In this document: in pieces, positions 29,779 to 38,196 of the stretch
Layout of the letters: each line of letters starts with the position of its first letter
Numbering within the stretch: position 1 is the first letter of the stretch
Source: Muribaculaceae bacterium
GTDB lineage: Bacteria; Bacteroidota; Bacteroidia; Bacteroidales; Muribaculaceae
Direction of reading: 5' to 3'
Assembly: GCA_022484565.1 (NCBI GenBank)
Contig: JAKVKZ010000005.1
Coordinates: 1-64,000, forward strand
Length of the DNA: 64,000 nt
Notes under the pieces: model-generated
The model's database searches: none
What the model was told of the DNA's origin: nothing
What the model saw: only the letters and a program-made list of their open reading frames with translations
Position numbers and translations under genes: made by a program

Positions 29779-31614
29779 TTATTTCTTTATTATCTTTTGT
29801 GAAACCACTTCACCATCAGACAATTTTACCATAACAATGTAAAGTCCGCTCTGCAATGAAGCCACGTTGATGGTGTTTACTGCGTCTGCTGATGCCAATA
29901 CTCTGCCGTCCAATCCCATTACGGATATGTTCTTGACAGATTTCGTTGCTTTCACATTCACCATGTCAGTTACAGGATTTGGATAAACTTTAATTGATGT
30001 TGCAACGTTTACGCGTTGAACTCCAGAGTTCGGCTGCATCTCATAAAGTTTGCCGTCAACTGTAGCTACGAAATACAGATTGCCATTCAAGTTAACCAGA
30101 CTGTATGGAGCACCGTTACCAGTAAAATCATATACTTTGTAAGGGTCAGTGTCGTTACTGTCCATGCACCAAAGTTCAGTATTGTTGTCTGCATCAGTAG
30201 CAACAAAATACAATTGAGTACCAACTTGAGTGTAATACTTTGCATGATCAGAATAATTAGGTGTACCGATAGTCAGCTGTGTAGGTGACCATGTAGCAAG
30301 ATATGCGGCTGTGTCGATTTTTGCAACATCCATTGAAGATACGTCAATTCTCCACATGCTATATCCTGAGTACAAATCCTGCGACATGTTCGGTTGCAAG
30401 TGGTAAGTGCCGTTTGCATTGAAATAGACCATTCCATTATAAGGGCCTTCCCATTCCTGTGGCCAGCTTGGTTGCTTTGATGAAGGGAATCCCCATGGAT
30501 TTATATCCATTACTTGCTTAGGATTAACACCCTTTACAAATGGTTGATTAAGATCCATAACGCATGGCTCCACACTGTGAACACCATCATCAGCTCTGAA
30601 TAATACCAGATGGTCATTCAAAGGTAATGTCCATGCAAATTGCGTTTGAATTGGAGAGCCACCGTCTGAACCTGGCGCGAAATCAACGCCAATCCAATTT
30701 GTGCCTGCGGCAGTACCATCACTAACCCAAATTTCACTGCCGATGTCACCATTCACACCAAGACTTGCATCATTTGTAACCTCAGATACTGTCTCTGCTC
30801 TGAAGATAGCTTTATTTCCAACTGCACAAAGCCATTGTATTGTGGCAGGTTGTGTCTTTGCCCATCCAGTAAATGCTTTAGGATTGATGTCCTTTATGGC
30901 CTTAGTGCCTTCTTTTGTACCATCTGTTACCCACAGAGTCTCATTCATGTCGGCTGAAAAACCAGGGAACACGGCTTTGTCACCTATTACGGCAAAATGT
31001 CCGCGGTTGCTGTCCCATCCAGTTTCACGTGTTGGGGTGTCACCTATTCTTACTGTTCCAGTTGCTGTTCCATCGCTTACCCACAACCATTTCTCTGGCT
31101 TCGTACTGTCAACCACAGGAACCAATTCGCTCTCGTCATCCATTGCAAAGAATAATACTTTGCTTCCAAAAGGCTCAATGAATATAGGAGTTGAACTTCC
31201 TGTTCCGGCATAGATGTCCTTTACCATGGTAGTACCACTTTCAGTACCATCGCTTACCCATAATTCTGTTCCTGCATCAGGAGTAGTGGCTGCAAAGAAG
31301 CATTTGTCACCTACTAAGCAAAGGTATTGAGGATTGGATCCATCTGCACCTGGCACAATGTCTTTCACCATTTTCGTGCCGGCTGCTGTACCGTCGCTAA
31401 CCCATAATTCATCACCTGCAGCGTCGGTTTTTGCAGTGAAGAAAATCTTGCTGGCATTGCTTACCAGTCTTTTGTCATTGTTTAGTGACGCTCCTTCTTT
31501 CGAAGTTACCGTTACTCCGTCTGGTGTGATGGAAGCAACAGTCTGGTTTACACCATTTACACTTATCGACGTTGCCGCCAACAATGCAAATAATAAGTAA
31601 TTTTTAGCTTTCAT
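29779..31614 (-). CDS. ELWxxDGT-repeat secreted protein with T9SS tail
   Basis: Signal peptide about 1-21. At least five copies of an ELWVSDGTxxGT repeat are spread through residues about 70-300: ELWVSDGTAAGTKMV, ELWVSDGTESGTTMV, WLWVSDGTATGTVRI, TLWVTDGTKEGTKAI, EIWVSDGTAAGTNWI. A degenerate copy, ELWCMDSND, is near residue 480. The repeats resemble blades of a propeller. The C-terminal T9SS tail has VYPNPVTDMVNVKATKSV, VMGLDGRVLASAD and LQSGLYIVMVKLSDGE. No enzyme motif was seen. It is the first gene behind a type I operator-promoter and directly precedes the SusC operon. A surface adhesin or scaffold role is a guess. Confidence 0.82.
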   Translation of the reverse strand: MKAKNYLLFALLAATSISVNGVNQTVASITPDGVTVTSKEGASLNNDKRLVSNASKIFFTAKTDAAGDELWVSDGTAAGTKMVKDIVPGADGSNPQYLCLVGDKCFFAATTPDAGTELWVSDGTESGTTMVKDIYAGTGSSTPIFIEPFGSKVLFFAMDDESELVPVVDSTKPEKWLWVSDGTATGTVRIGDTPTRETGWDSNRGHFAVIGDKAVFPGFSADMNETLWVTDGTKEGTKAIKDINPKAFTGWAKTQPATIQWLCAVGNKAIFRAETVSEVTNDASLGVNGDIGSEIWVSDGTAAGTNWIGVDFAPGSDGGSPIQTQFAWTLPLNDHLVLFRADDGVHSVEPCVMDLNQPFVKGVNPKQVMDINPWGFPSSKQPSWPQEWEGPYNGMVYFNANGTYHLQPNMSQDLYSGYSMWRIDVSSMDVAKIDTAAYLATWSPTQLTIGTPNYSDHAKYYTQVGTQLYFVATDADNNTELWCMDSNDTDPYKVYDFTGNGAPYSLVNLNGNLYFVATVDGKLYEMQPNSGVQRVNVATSIKVYPNPVTDMVNVKATKSVKNISVMGLDGRVLASADAVNTINVASLQSGLYIVMVKLSDGEVVSQKIIKK

Positions 31615-31667
31615 TTGTTTAATGTTTAAAGGTAATACTTACGTTTACTATTTAAAGTTTAACTATA

Positions 31668-31727
31668 CAAAAATACGCTTACCCTGACTTTTAAAAAATG
31701 GACAATAACACTATTTTGATGGATAAT
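31668..31727 (-). promoter_or_regulatory. Type I operator-promoter of the ELWxxDGT-SusC/D unit
   Basis: On the plus strand: -7 box CAAAAATA at 31668-31675, repeats TGGACAAT at 31699 and TGGATAAT at 31720 (21 bp apart, box-to-repeat distance 24). It probably drives the ELWxxDGT gene and, by read-through, the five-gene SusC operon. Confidence 0.8.
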
Positions 31728-32063
31728 CTTACACTGCGAGCGAACTCTTAACTTATTATAATAATGTGTAATTACAAATTGCAATAAGATAAATTCCTCT
31801 CACAAACCCATGCTTATTGAACTCTCAATAATAATTCGGTCGCAACCGCATAATAGCAGAATTCTTCATTTTTAGTTTTAGGTAATCTTTATCTACCACA
31901 AAAGTAGCTTATCAATTCAACTCACACTTTATATCCTGCTCCAAATAATTTATAAAATGTTCCAAATTCATGAAAATTCGAATAATTCATGCTCTTTTAG
32001 AAAATGTGCAATAATTCTTTGCGTAGTCTCAACCAGTTCATTCATAATGCGTAATGAGCAAAA
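31728..32063. other. Intergenic region between the two halves, no gene seen
   Basis: About 335 bp of AT-rich sequence between the type I operator and the terminator of the right-hand operon. I see no convincing ORF, operator or hairpin. It marks the boundary between the two regulatory halves of the locus. Confidence 0.6.
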
Positions 32064-32094
32064 ACTGCCTGACATTATCACAACGTCAGGCAGT
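32064..32094 (-). terminator. Intrinsic terminator of the right-hand SusC/D operon
   Basis: ACTGCCTGAC pairs with GTCAGGCAGT (10 bp), followed on the minus strand by TTTTTGC. It lies about 100 bp after the stop codon of the GH2 gene that ends the 45071-32193 operon. Confidence 0.85.
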
Positions 32095-32192
32095 CTCACT
32101 TATTTTGACCTTAAAAAAACTTCTGCTTAAACTCGTTAAGCCAACCTATGTCATCTTTTTCACCTTACGATTATATAATGTTGTGTTATATT

Positions 32193-34613
32193 TTATTTAA
32201 TGTTGATGCTCACTTCAGCACCCTTCAGCAACGGCGAAGTGAATTTTACCTTCACCATGCCAGCCTGACCATTCGACTGGATGTAGGCAAGCAAACGTCC
32301 GTGATAGGCTCGCTGTACATTGTCGGTGTAGTCGCCCATGTCTGTGTTGTCGGAGCCTTCAAGTCCGAGCAACTTCGCCTGGCCATCGACTACGCAGGTT
32401 ATATCGTTGTCACCCAATTTCACGATTGTGCCGTTCTCATCAACCACGTTAATGATGATGTGCGCAACTGCCCTATCCTTCGATATCTCATTTTTGTCCA
32501 CGCTGACTTTCAGGGCATAGGGCCTGCCGGAACTCTTTATGGTATATTCCGACATAACTTTTCCGTCCTTGTCGCATCCCTGGGCGGTAAGTTCCCCTTG
32601 CGAATAAGGAATGTCCCAGCTGATTATTCCGCTTTTCTTGTCGTATGCCTTCATTGCGCCCACTTCTTTGCCGTTGAGCAACAGGCGGGCCTGTGGGGAA
32701 TTGGTGTAGCAAACCACCCGAATCATCTCGCTGTCGTCATAGTTCCAGATGTCCCATGCGTCAATCGACAGGTCATTGTGCTTTATTACCCAGTCGTTAG
32801 CGGGGTATGTTCCGATGTAAGTCATCGGTTTATCGCACCAAAGTGAGGCGCGGAAGTAGCCACGGGGCTTGGGGAAGCTGCCGAAATCGAGCAGACCGGT
32901 GTTAAGTCCACGCGATGGCCATCTGCCTGATTCGCCGAGATAGTCGGTGCCTGTCCAAATGAACTGCCCGAATATGAATTTGCGGTCACGCACGGCATAC
33001 CACGCATTGATGTCGGGGGTGGTCTCGCTGCTGTAGATTATACGTTTCGGATATGTCGCATGGTCGAGGTCGAAGCGGCTCTCTGTATAGTTGTAACCAA
33101 CCACGTCAACAGCCGTGGGATATGCCGTCTGGTTCGACATCACTACGCCTGCCAACGCGCCGGTGGTAGGACGCGATGTGTCGATGCCGCGGACTATGGC
33201 CGACAGACGTTTTGCTATCTCTCCTATCCGCATTGCGCTCGGCGCCTTTGGATTGTAGCCGCCGAAGTTCTGCTGTTTGATGCTGACGCTGTCAAGTATC
33301 GGGTGTGAATACGGGTCGTTTGGATAATCAACCTCATTGCCGATGCTCCAAAGGAACACTGACGCGTGGTTGCGGTCGCGCTTTACCATATCAGCCACAT
33401 CACGGTCAATCCATTCGTTGAAGAAGTCGTAAGAGCCTTCAAATCCGGGTGTGCCCACATTCCAGCCCTCTATCCATTTGCGCTTTGGAAATTCCCATTC
33501 GTCGGAGGCCTCGTCCATCACGAGCAGTCCGAGTTCGTCGCACAGGTCATACACTGCAGGGGCTTGTGGGTTGTGGCTCATGCGGATGGCGTTTACACCT
33601 ATACTCTTGAGGTTGGTGAGCCTTCTGCGCCACACATCGGCTGGAACTACTGCTCCGAGCACTCCTGCATCGTGGTGCAGGCACACTCCCTTAACTTTCA
33701 TCCATTTTCCGTTCAGCGCGAATCCATTGTCTGCATTGAAGGTGAGTGTGCGAATGCCAACACGGGTATTGTAGCTGTCAACCTGTTTGCCGCCTACTGT
33801 CAGCACATTTTTGAGTGTATATAAGCAAGGTGAATCCAAGTTCCAGCGTTTGGGATGGGCAACTTTAAGATTGACCGATGCCGACAGCTTGCCGGCTGAC
33901 TGATGCACACTTTGCGATGCAGTCGCCACTTCCTTGCCGGATGCGTCCAGCAGCGTGGATTTCACTTCCATCTTGCCTTTAGCTGCGGCAGTTGACTCTA
34001 TCGCCATGTCAACATGGATTGTGGCTTCTCTGTCGCTGATTTTCTCGGCTTTCCAGCCTATTCCCCACTGGGCGAAATGTGTGTCGCCAGCACCTATCAG
34101 GTACACGTCGCGGTAGATTCCTGAGCCAGTGTACCACCGAGAATCGGCATATTTGCTGTGGTCAACTCGCACGGCAATCACGTTGTCACCAGGTTGCAGA
34201 TAGGGCGTGATGTCGTACATGAACGAGATGAATCCGTTGGGGCGCTTACCCAGCAGTTTTCCGTTTAGGTACACCTCGCTGCGGTTATACACGCCTTCAA
34301 AATAGATGTAATGGTGGCTGAAACCGTCATTAACTGTGAAATGCTTCCTGTACCAACCTATCCCGCCCGGCAGATAGCCTGTGCAGCTTGCCAGCGAGGG
34401 CGACAGACGTCCTTCGACTGACCAGTCATGGGGCAGGTCAAGTTTCCGCCATTTGCTGTCATCGGTTGCAGCGTTTTTAAAACTTTGGTCATCGGCGAGA
34501 ATGAATCGCCAGCCATTGTCGAAATTCACAGGCTGCCCGAACGAGGCCTGTGCCATTCCCCTGCCGACTGCCGAAAGGAGTAATAGTAATAAGATTAATC
34601 TGAAATTTTTCAT
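32193..34613 (-). CDS. GH2 beta-galactosidase/beta-glucuronidase-type enzyme
   Basis: Signal peptide at the preferred ATG (34613; a second in-frame ATG lies at 34631). The jelly roll (about 25-190) has LPHDWSVEG, GGIGWYRKHF and NRSEVYLNGKLLGKRPNG. An Ig-like domain follows, then a TIM barrel (about 290-590) with IRMSHNPQAPAVYDLCDELG, acid/base E427 in SIGNEVDYPND and nucleophile E530 in YSSETTPDINAW. The C-terminal part (about 600-806) has DNSEMIRV-type sequence (WDIWNYDDSEMIRVVCYTN) and Ig-like domains typical of DUF4982-containing GH2 enzymes. Base composition is visibly more GC-rich than the modular-protein genes. Last gene of the operon, trimming terminal beta-linked sugars. Confidence 0.9.
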   Translation of the reverse strand: MKNFRLILLLLLLSAVGRGMAQASFGQPVNFDNGWRFILADDQSFKNAATDDSKWRKLDLPHDWSVEGRLSPSLASCTGYLPGGIGWYRKHFTVNDGFSHHYIYFEGVYNRSEVYLNGKLLGKRPNGFISFMYDITPYLQPGDNVIAVRVDHSKYADSRWYTGSGIYRDVYLIGAGDTHFAQWGIGWKAEKISDREATIHVDMAIESTAAAKGKMEVKSTLLDASGKEVATASQSVHQSAGKLSASVNLKVAHPKRWNLDSPCLYTLKNVLTVGGKQVDSYNTRVGIRTLTFNADNGFALNGKWMKVKGVCLHHDAGVLGAVVPADVWRRRLTNLKSIGVNAIRMSHNPQAPAVYDLCDELGLLVMDEASDEWEFPKRKWIEGWNVGTPGFEGSYDFFNEWIDRDVADMVKRDRNHASVFLWSIGNEVDYPNDPYSHPILDSVSIKQQNFGGYNPKAPSAMRIGEIAKRLSAIVRGIDTSRPTTGALAGVVMSNQTAYPTAVDVVGYNYTESRFDLDHATYPKRIIYSSETTPDINAWYAVRDRKFIFGQFIWTGTDYLGESGRWPSRGLNTGLLDFGSFPKPRGYFRASLWCDKPMTYIGTYPANDWVIKHNDLSIDAWDIWNYDDSEMIRVVCYTNSPQARLLLNGKEVGAMKAYDKKSGIISWDIPYSQGELTAQGCDKDGKVMSEYTIKSSGRPYALKVSVDKNEISKDRAVAHIIINVVDENGTIVKLGDNDITCVVDGQAKLLGLEGSDNTDMGDYTDNVQRAYHGRLLAYIQSNGQAGMVKVKFTSPLLKGAEVSINIK

Positions 34614-34659
34614 TTTATTCTGATTCTTCATTGAGAAATATTTGTCCTTTTTCTATTTG

Positions 34660-36264
34660 TTAATGATATAATGGACTAATATCTATTTTGTCCACATCAG
34701 GGCTTTTTCCATGAGTTGCTAAAATTACCAATATGTTGTCACCTTTTTTCAGCGTAACTTTTATTTCTTTTTCAAACGGCGCATATTTGGACTGCTTAGC
34801 TATCTGCAATTCACTAATTGACTTATTTAATGACAAATTGAGTGTAGCTGCCTCATCATTAAATCCAGAGAGACGCAACACGTAATCGCCGGCATGAGCA
34901 ACATGTATTGCAGGGAATCTGCACCAGTTGGACGCATTACCTCCCAAACTCTTCACGACATGACCATTTGAAGCATCTTTATAAGCGAACACTGCGGCAC
35001 TTTGCGGAGAATCGGGATTGTAGTCGTTAAGAAATGACTGCTCGGCCTCATAAACGGTGGCATCGAGCCTTTTGCCACCCTTGAGAGTGAACAACGCGCA
35101 TCCATGACGCGGCACATCAGCATAAAAGCCTTCGGCTGACGCTGGCACAGAGCAATGCTGCCATAAATCACGGACTTGAACTTTCCCATCCAAGAGGAAG
35201 TCGGCAAAGGGGCAGAACACACGCTGAGGCTTCTCTGAACGGTTATAGACGGCGACGGCGCGCATATTAGAATACATTTTTTTGAGGTCCTTCGCCAAGA
35301 CAATGACATCATCGGTCTGCCTCACGACTTGCGCCTGCAATCCGAGAGGGTCCTGATTGAGAGCAATCACTTCTTTGTTAAGCAGCAAGTCCAACGTAGA
35401 ATCGGAGATAGAGCGCACATCACAGCCAATCATCAATGGAGATGACATAATGCACCACATTCCGAAATGTGTTTTTTCCTCGTCAACATTCATACCGCGA
35501 CCCATTTCGAGCATGTCCATGTCGTTGTAATGTCCAAGCGAGGCATACGCTCCTAAATAAAGGTTCTTAAGGATAAGAGCATCAATTTTTTTGTAATCGG
35601 GAGTGATGTCACCGTCGATGCGCCAAGAATCGGCTAAACCGACTGCCCAAGTGCCTGGAAATTGCCAACGGCATATATTGAAGCGGATGTCCTGCCGCTT
35701 GCGGTCGCGGAGATGGCGATAGATATTAGTGTAAAGTTCTTTGTCACTCTTCTTTATATTAAGACCGCCGCAGAAGTCCACTTTGATGAAGTCGAAGCCC
35801 AATTCATCGAAAAACTGATGGAAATCGGCATTCTCGTGCTGCCACAAGCCCACACCGCGCCCACTGGGATTATTGTCCCAAGTGACGCTGCACAAGTCAT
35901 CGCCAGCATCGGAATAGATTCCGGCTTTCATTCCTAACCGGTGGACATGCTGCACAATAGGTGCCAGACCGTTAGGAAAATTAGAGTTCCAAAACAGCCG
36001 GCCGTCGCTGTCGCGGCCACCAAAAAAGCCGTCGTCGATATTCACATAGTTATAGCCTGCGGCAAACAGCCCCTTGGCCACCATTGAATCAGCGACACTG
36101 GTAATCAGCGATTCATTGATGTTGATCCGGAAACTGTTCCACGAACTCCAGCCCATCATGGGAGTATTTATCCGCTTCGCGCCAAGTGCCTGCGTGCCTT
36201 GGCAGCAGAGCAACAACGCGATAAACGAGACAGATGCAACGAATTTAGTGTTGAAGGATTTCAC
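34660..36264 (-). CDS. GH27 alpha-galactosidase-type enzyme with C-terminal CBM-like domain
   Basis: Signal peptide about 1-28. The TIM barrel (about 33-310) starts TPMMGWSSWNSF and includes NYVNIDDGFFGG, nucleophile D163 in FIKVDFCGG and acid/base D219 in SWRIDGDI, followed by the GH27 beta-sandwich (about 315-400). The last 130 residues (VYEAEQSFLNDYNPD, VKSLGGNASNWCRFPAI) look like a CBM6/CBM35-type sugar-binding domain. GH27 also contains beta-L-arabinopyranosidases; the intact Asp-Asp in NIDDG is what I would expect of an alpha-galactosidase, though this is a weak argument. It lies 9 bp after GH30 in the operon and 46 bp before GH2. Confidence 0.88.
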   Translation of the reverse strand: MKSFNTKFVASVSFIALLLCCQGTQALGAKRINTPMMGWSSWNSFRININESLITSVADSMVAKGLFAAGYNYVNIDDGFFGGRDSDGRLFWNSNFPNGLAPIVQHVHRLGMKAGIYSDAGDDLCSVTWDNNPSGRGVGLWQHENADFHQFFDELGFDFIKVDFCGGLNIKKSDKELYTNIYRHLRDRKRQDIRFNICRWQFPGTWAVGLADSWRIDGDITPDYKKIDALILKNLYLGAYASLGHYNDMDMLEMGRGMNVDEEKTHFGMWCIMSSPLMIGCDVRSISDSTLDLLLNKEVIALNQDPLGLQAQVVRQTDDVIVLAKDLKKMYSNMRAVAVYNRSEKPQRVFCPFADFLLDGKVQVRDLWQHCSVPASAEGFYADVPRHGCALFTLKGGKRLDATVYEAEQSFLNDYNPDSPQSAAVFAYKDASNGHVVKSLGGNASNWCRFPAIHVAHAGDYVLRLSGFNDEAATLNLSLNKSISELQIAKQSKYAPFEKEIKVTLKKGDNILVILATHGKSPDVDKIDISPLYH

Positions 36265-36273
36265 GCTAAAAAT

Positions 36274-38154
36274 TTATTTATGGTTAATAATAAAATGACC
36301 TATTACTCCATTGCCATTTCTCACTACTACAATATTCATACCCTGATGCAACCGCACTGATGCCTCATCATCGCGGGCAGTGACAGTGCCGAGCAGCATT
36401 CCAGCAGTGTTATACACGTAAATCTGCGAGCCAGCTACGTCTTGTACAGTCACTTCATCACCATTCTGATGCCATGAAATGGTGGACTTTTCAGCCACAG
36501 GAGATGAAACTCCTGAGGCTGATTTTTCCACGAATGTAACGATGCTCCTTGCAGGCATGGTGAATTGAGCACCTGTCTCTATTTCAGTCATTGGACGCAT
36601 CTTGTCAGCAGCATCGGATGAGGTGATATATGGAATGAACGTATGCTTTGAGCCATCACTGATGGCAAGATTCAGGCTGACTGAGCTGGTGCCGTAATTG
36701 AGCATTACGCACACAAGCTTCCCATCCTTGTTTTGATAGGAAGATACCATCATGCCTTTTATGTTGTCCACGCCCTGCCAATTGGTAACCGTCAAACGGT
36801 GTGCCCCCGGGCGAATCCATCTGGAATATTGTCCAAAACACCATAAAGCTTTTGGCACAACCACTTCCGCCTCCTGATAAACGGTGGAATACATACTTGA
36901 CGACACAGAGCCAGTGGAACTGCTCGACAGCTGATAAGCCACGTTGTACGAGCCATTACGCCGCAAATAAAGCAATCCGTCGGTGTAAGGGACATCGGTA
37001 AGAGCCAGCCACCAATGCCAAGCTGAAGCGTTGGCGAGAGAAAGGTCGCAGTGCATAAGCCGGGCTATTGCCAAGCCATAATTAATGGTGAGGTCAGCAG
37101 TATTCTGATTAGTGATGAACTCGTCGAGAGATTCGCCACCGATGCACCACTCTGTTTCCCAATATTTGGTGTTGTACTGCTTCAATACGGCAGGCATTGG
37201 CGTGCGGTAATTCACCATAGGGCCATCAAGGTAAGTGCTCCAATATCCATGAGCCGTGGCAATACGGGCCACAGTCGGCAAATCGCCTACGTAAGCCGAT
37301 GAACTTGTGTTGCCGAAAAAATTCTGGATTTTCGACCCGTAGTCGTATTTATTATACGGTGAATCCATATCCCGGTCTTTATAGAGAATCTGTATCTGTC
37401 CTGATTCAGGAATAAGAATTTTCGTTGAAATGCTCTTGGCAAGCAGACGCGAGTTTAGAGCAACACAAATTTTCTTTATGTCGTAATTGGTAGCGTTCAT
37501 GTTCTCGCCCATATTGGCGGTCCACTCCGGCTCGTTAACGGGGGCAACATAATCGAAAGTCACTCCATGCTCCTCCTTGGTGCGACGCAGCACTTCGCTG
37601 AGATATTCGGCGAAATTCTGTATTCCGTTGTCGTCAAGATTGAGCTTGGTGCTGTATTCCGTATTGTTGTTGCCAGTTGTCTCACCGTTGCGCGTCATGA
37701 AATAAGGCGGTGAATTCACAAATCCGAGAGTGTACTCACATCCACGTTCCTTAGCCTTCTTGAGCATATTGAACTGGCCGCCGCACTTTCCGGTAAGGCT
37801 CAAATCGTAAGTTCCGTCCTTCTTCATGATGCACGGAGTGCGCCCGCGCACATCACGGTAAGCACCAAAAGCGTTATCGTCGCTGCCTGCGCCGAAGTTC
37901 ATACGCCACAAAGATAGTCCGATACCGAGTGGCTTACCGTTGGCATCGAAATCCTTGCTGAACAGTAAGTCGGCAACTTTGTTGACATTGTCTTCAGTGG
38001 CATATTTGCCAAAACGGTACATTGTCCAACAATCGGATGCTCCGAAATTGTCAATCTCCTGCTGAGGCTGATCTATATGGATAAGATAAGTCGTCTGAGC
38101 TGATATTGTCCCGAAGGAGAATAAAACTGGAATGAATAAGAATTTTAATTTCAT
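36274..38154 (-). CDS. GH30 family enzyme, tandem copy 2, with tail-like C-terminus
   Basis: Signal peptide about 1-19. The GH30 barrel begins QEIDNFGASDCWTMYRFGKY and includes GIGLSLWRMNFGAGSDDN, FVNSPPYFMTRNG, acid/base E208 in APVNEPEW and nucleophile E335 in YWETEWCIG. The flanking beta-sandwich (about 435-555) has GQYSRWIRPGAHRLTV and MPARSIVTFVE. The last 65 residues (VQDVAGSQIYVYNTAGMLL, LHQGMNIVVVRNG) are a short T9SS-like tail. It is a tandem paralogue of the 38197-40077 gene, 42 bp downstream of it, and of the catalytic half of the 48157-51972 gene. Predicted to act on beta-linked galactan or glucan-type chains; subfamily not assigned. Confidence 0.88.
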   Translation of the reverse strand: MKLKFLFIPVLFSFGTISAQTTYLIHIDQPQQEIDNFGASDCWTMYRFGKYATEDNVNKVADLLFSKDFDANGKPLGIGLSLWRMNFGAGSDDNAFGAYRDVRGRTPCIMKKDGTYDLSLTGKCGGQFNMLKKAKERGCEYTLGFVNSPPYFMTRNGETTGNNNTEYSTKLNLDDNGIQNFAEYLSEVLRRTKEEHGVTFDYVAPVNEPEWTANMGENMNATNYDIKKICVALNSRLLAKSISTKILIPESGQIQILYKDRDMDSPYNKYDYGSKIQNFFGNTSSSAYVGDLPTVARIATAHGYWSTYLDGPMVNYRTPMPAVLKQYNTKYWETEWCIGGESLDEFITNQNTADLTINYGLAIARLMHCDLSLANASAWHWWLALTDVPYTDGLLYLRRNGSYNVAYQLSSSSTGSVSSSMYSTVYQEAEVVVPKALWCFGQYSRWIRPGAHRLTVTNWQGVDNIKGMMVSSYQNKDGKLVCVMLNYGTSSVSLNLAISDGSKHTFIPYITSSDAADKMRPMTEIETGAQFTMPARSIVTFVEKSASGVSSPVAEKSTISWHQNGDEVTVQDVAGSQIYVYNTAGMLLGTVTARDDEASVRLHQGMNIVVVRNGNGVIGHFIINHK

Positions 38155-38196
38155 TTATGATAAATATGTATATTCAATAATTTAACGTCAAAATAA

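Noticed and set aside
30700-31213. Plus-strand ORF opposite the ELWxxDGT repeats
   Set aside because: It arises from the repeat codons read backwards (recurring VPSLT segments) and has no independent support.
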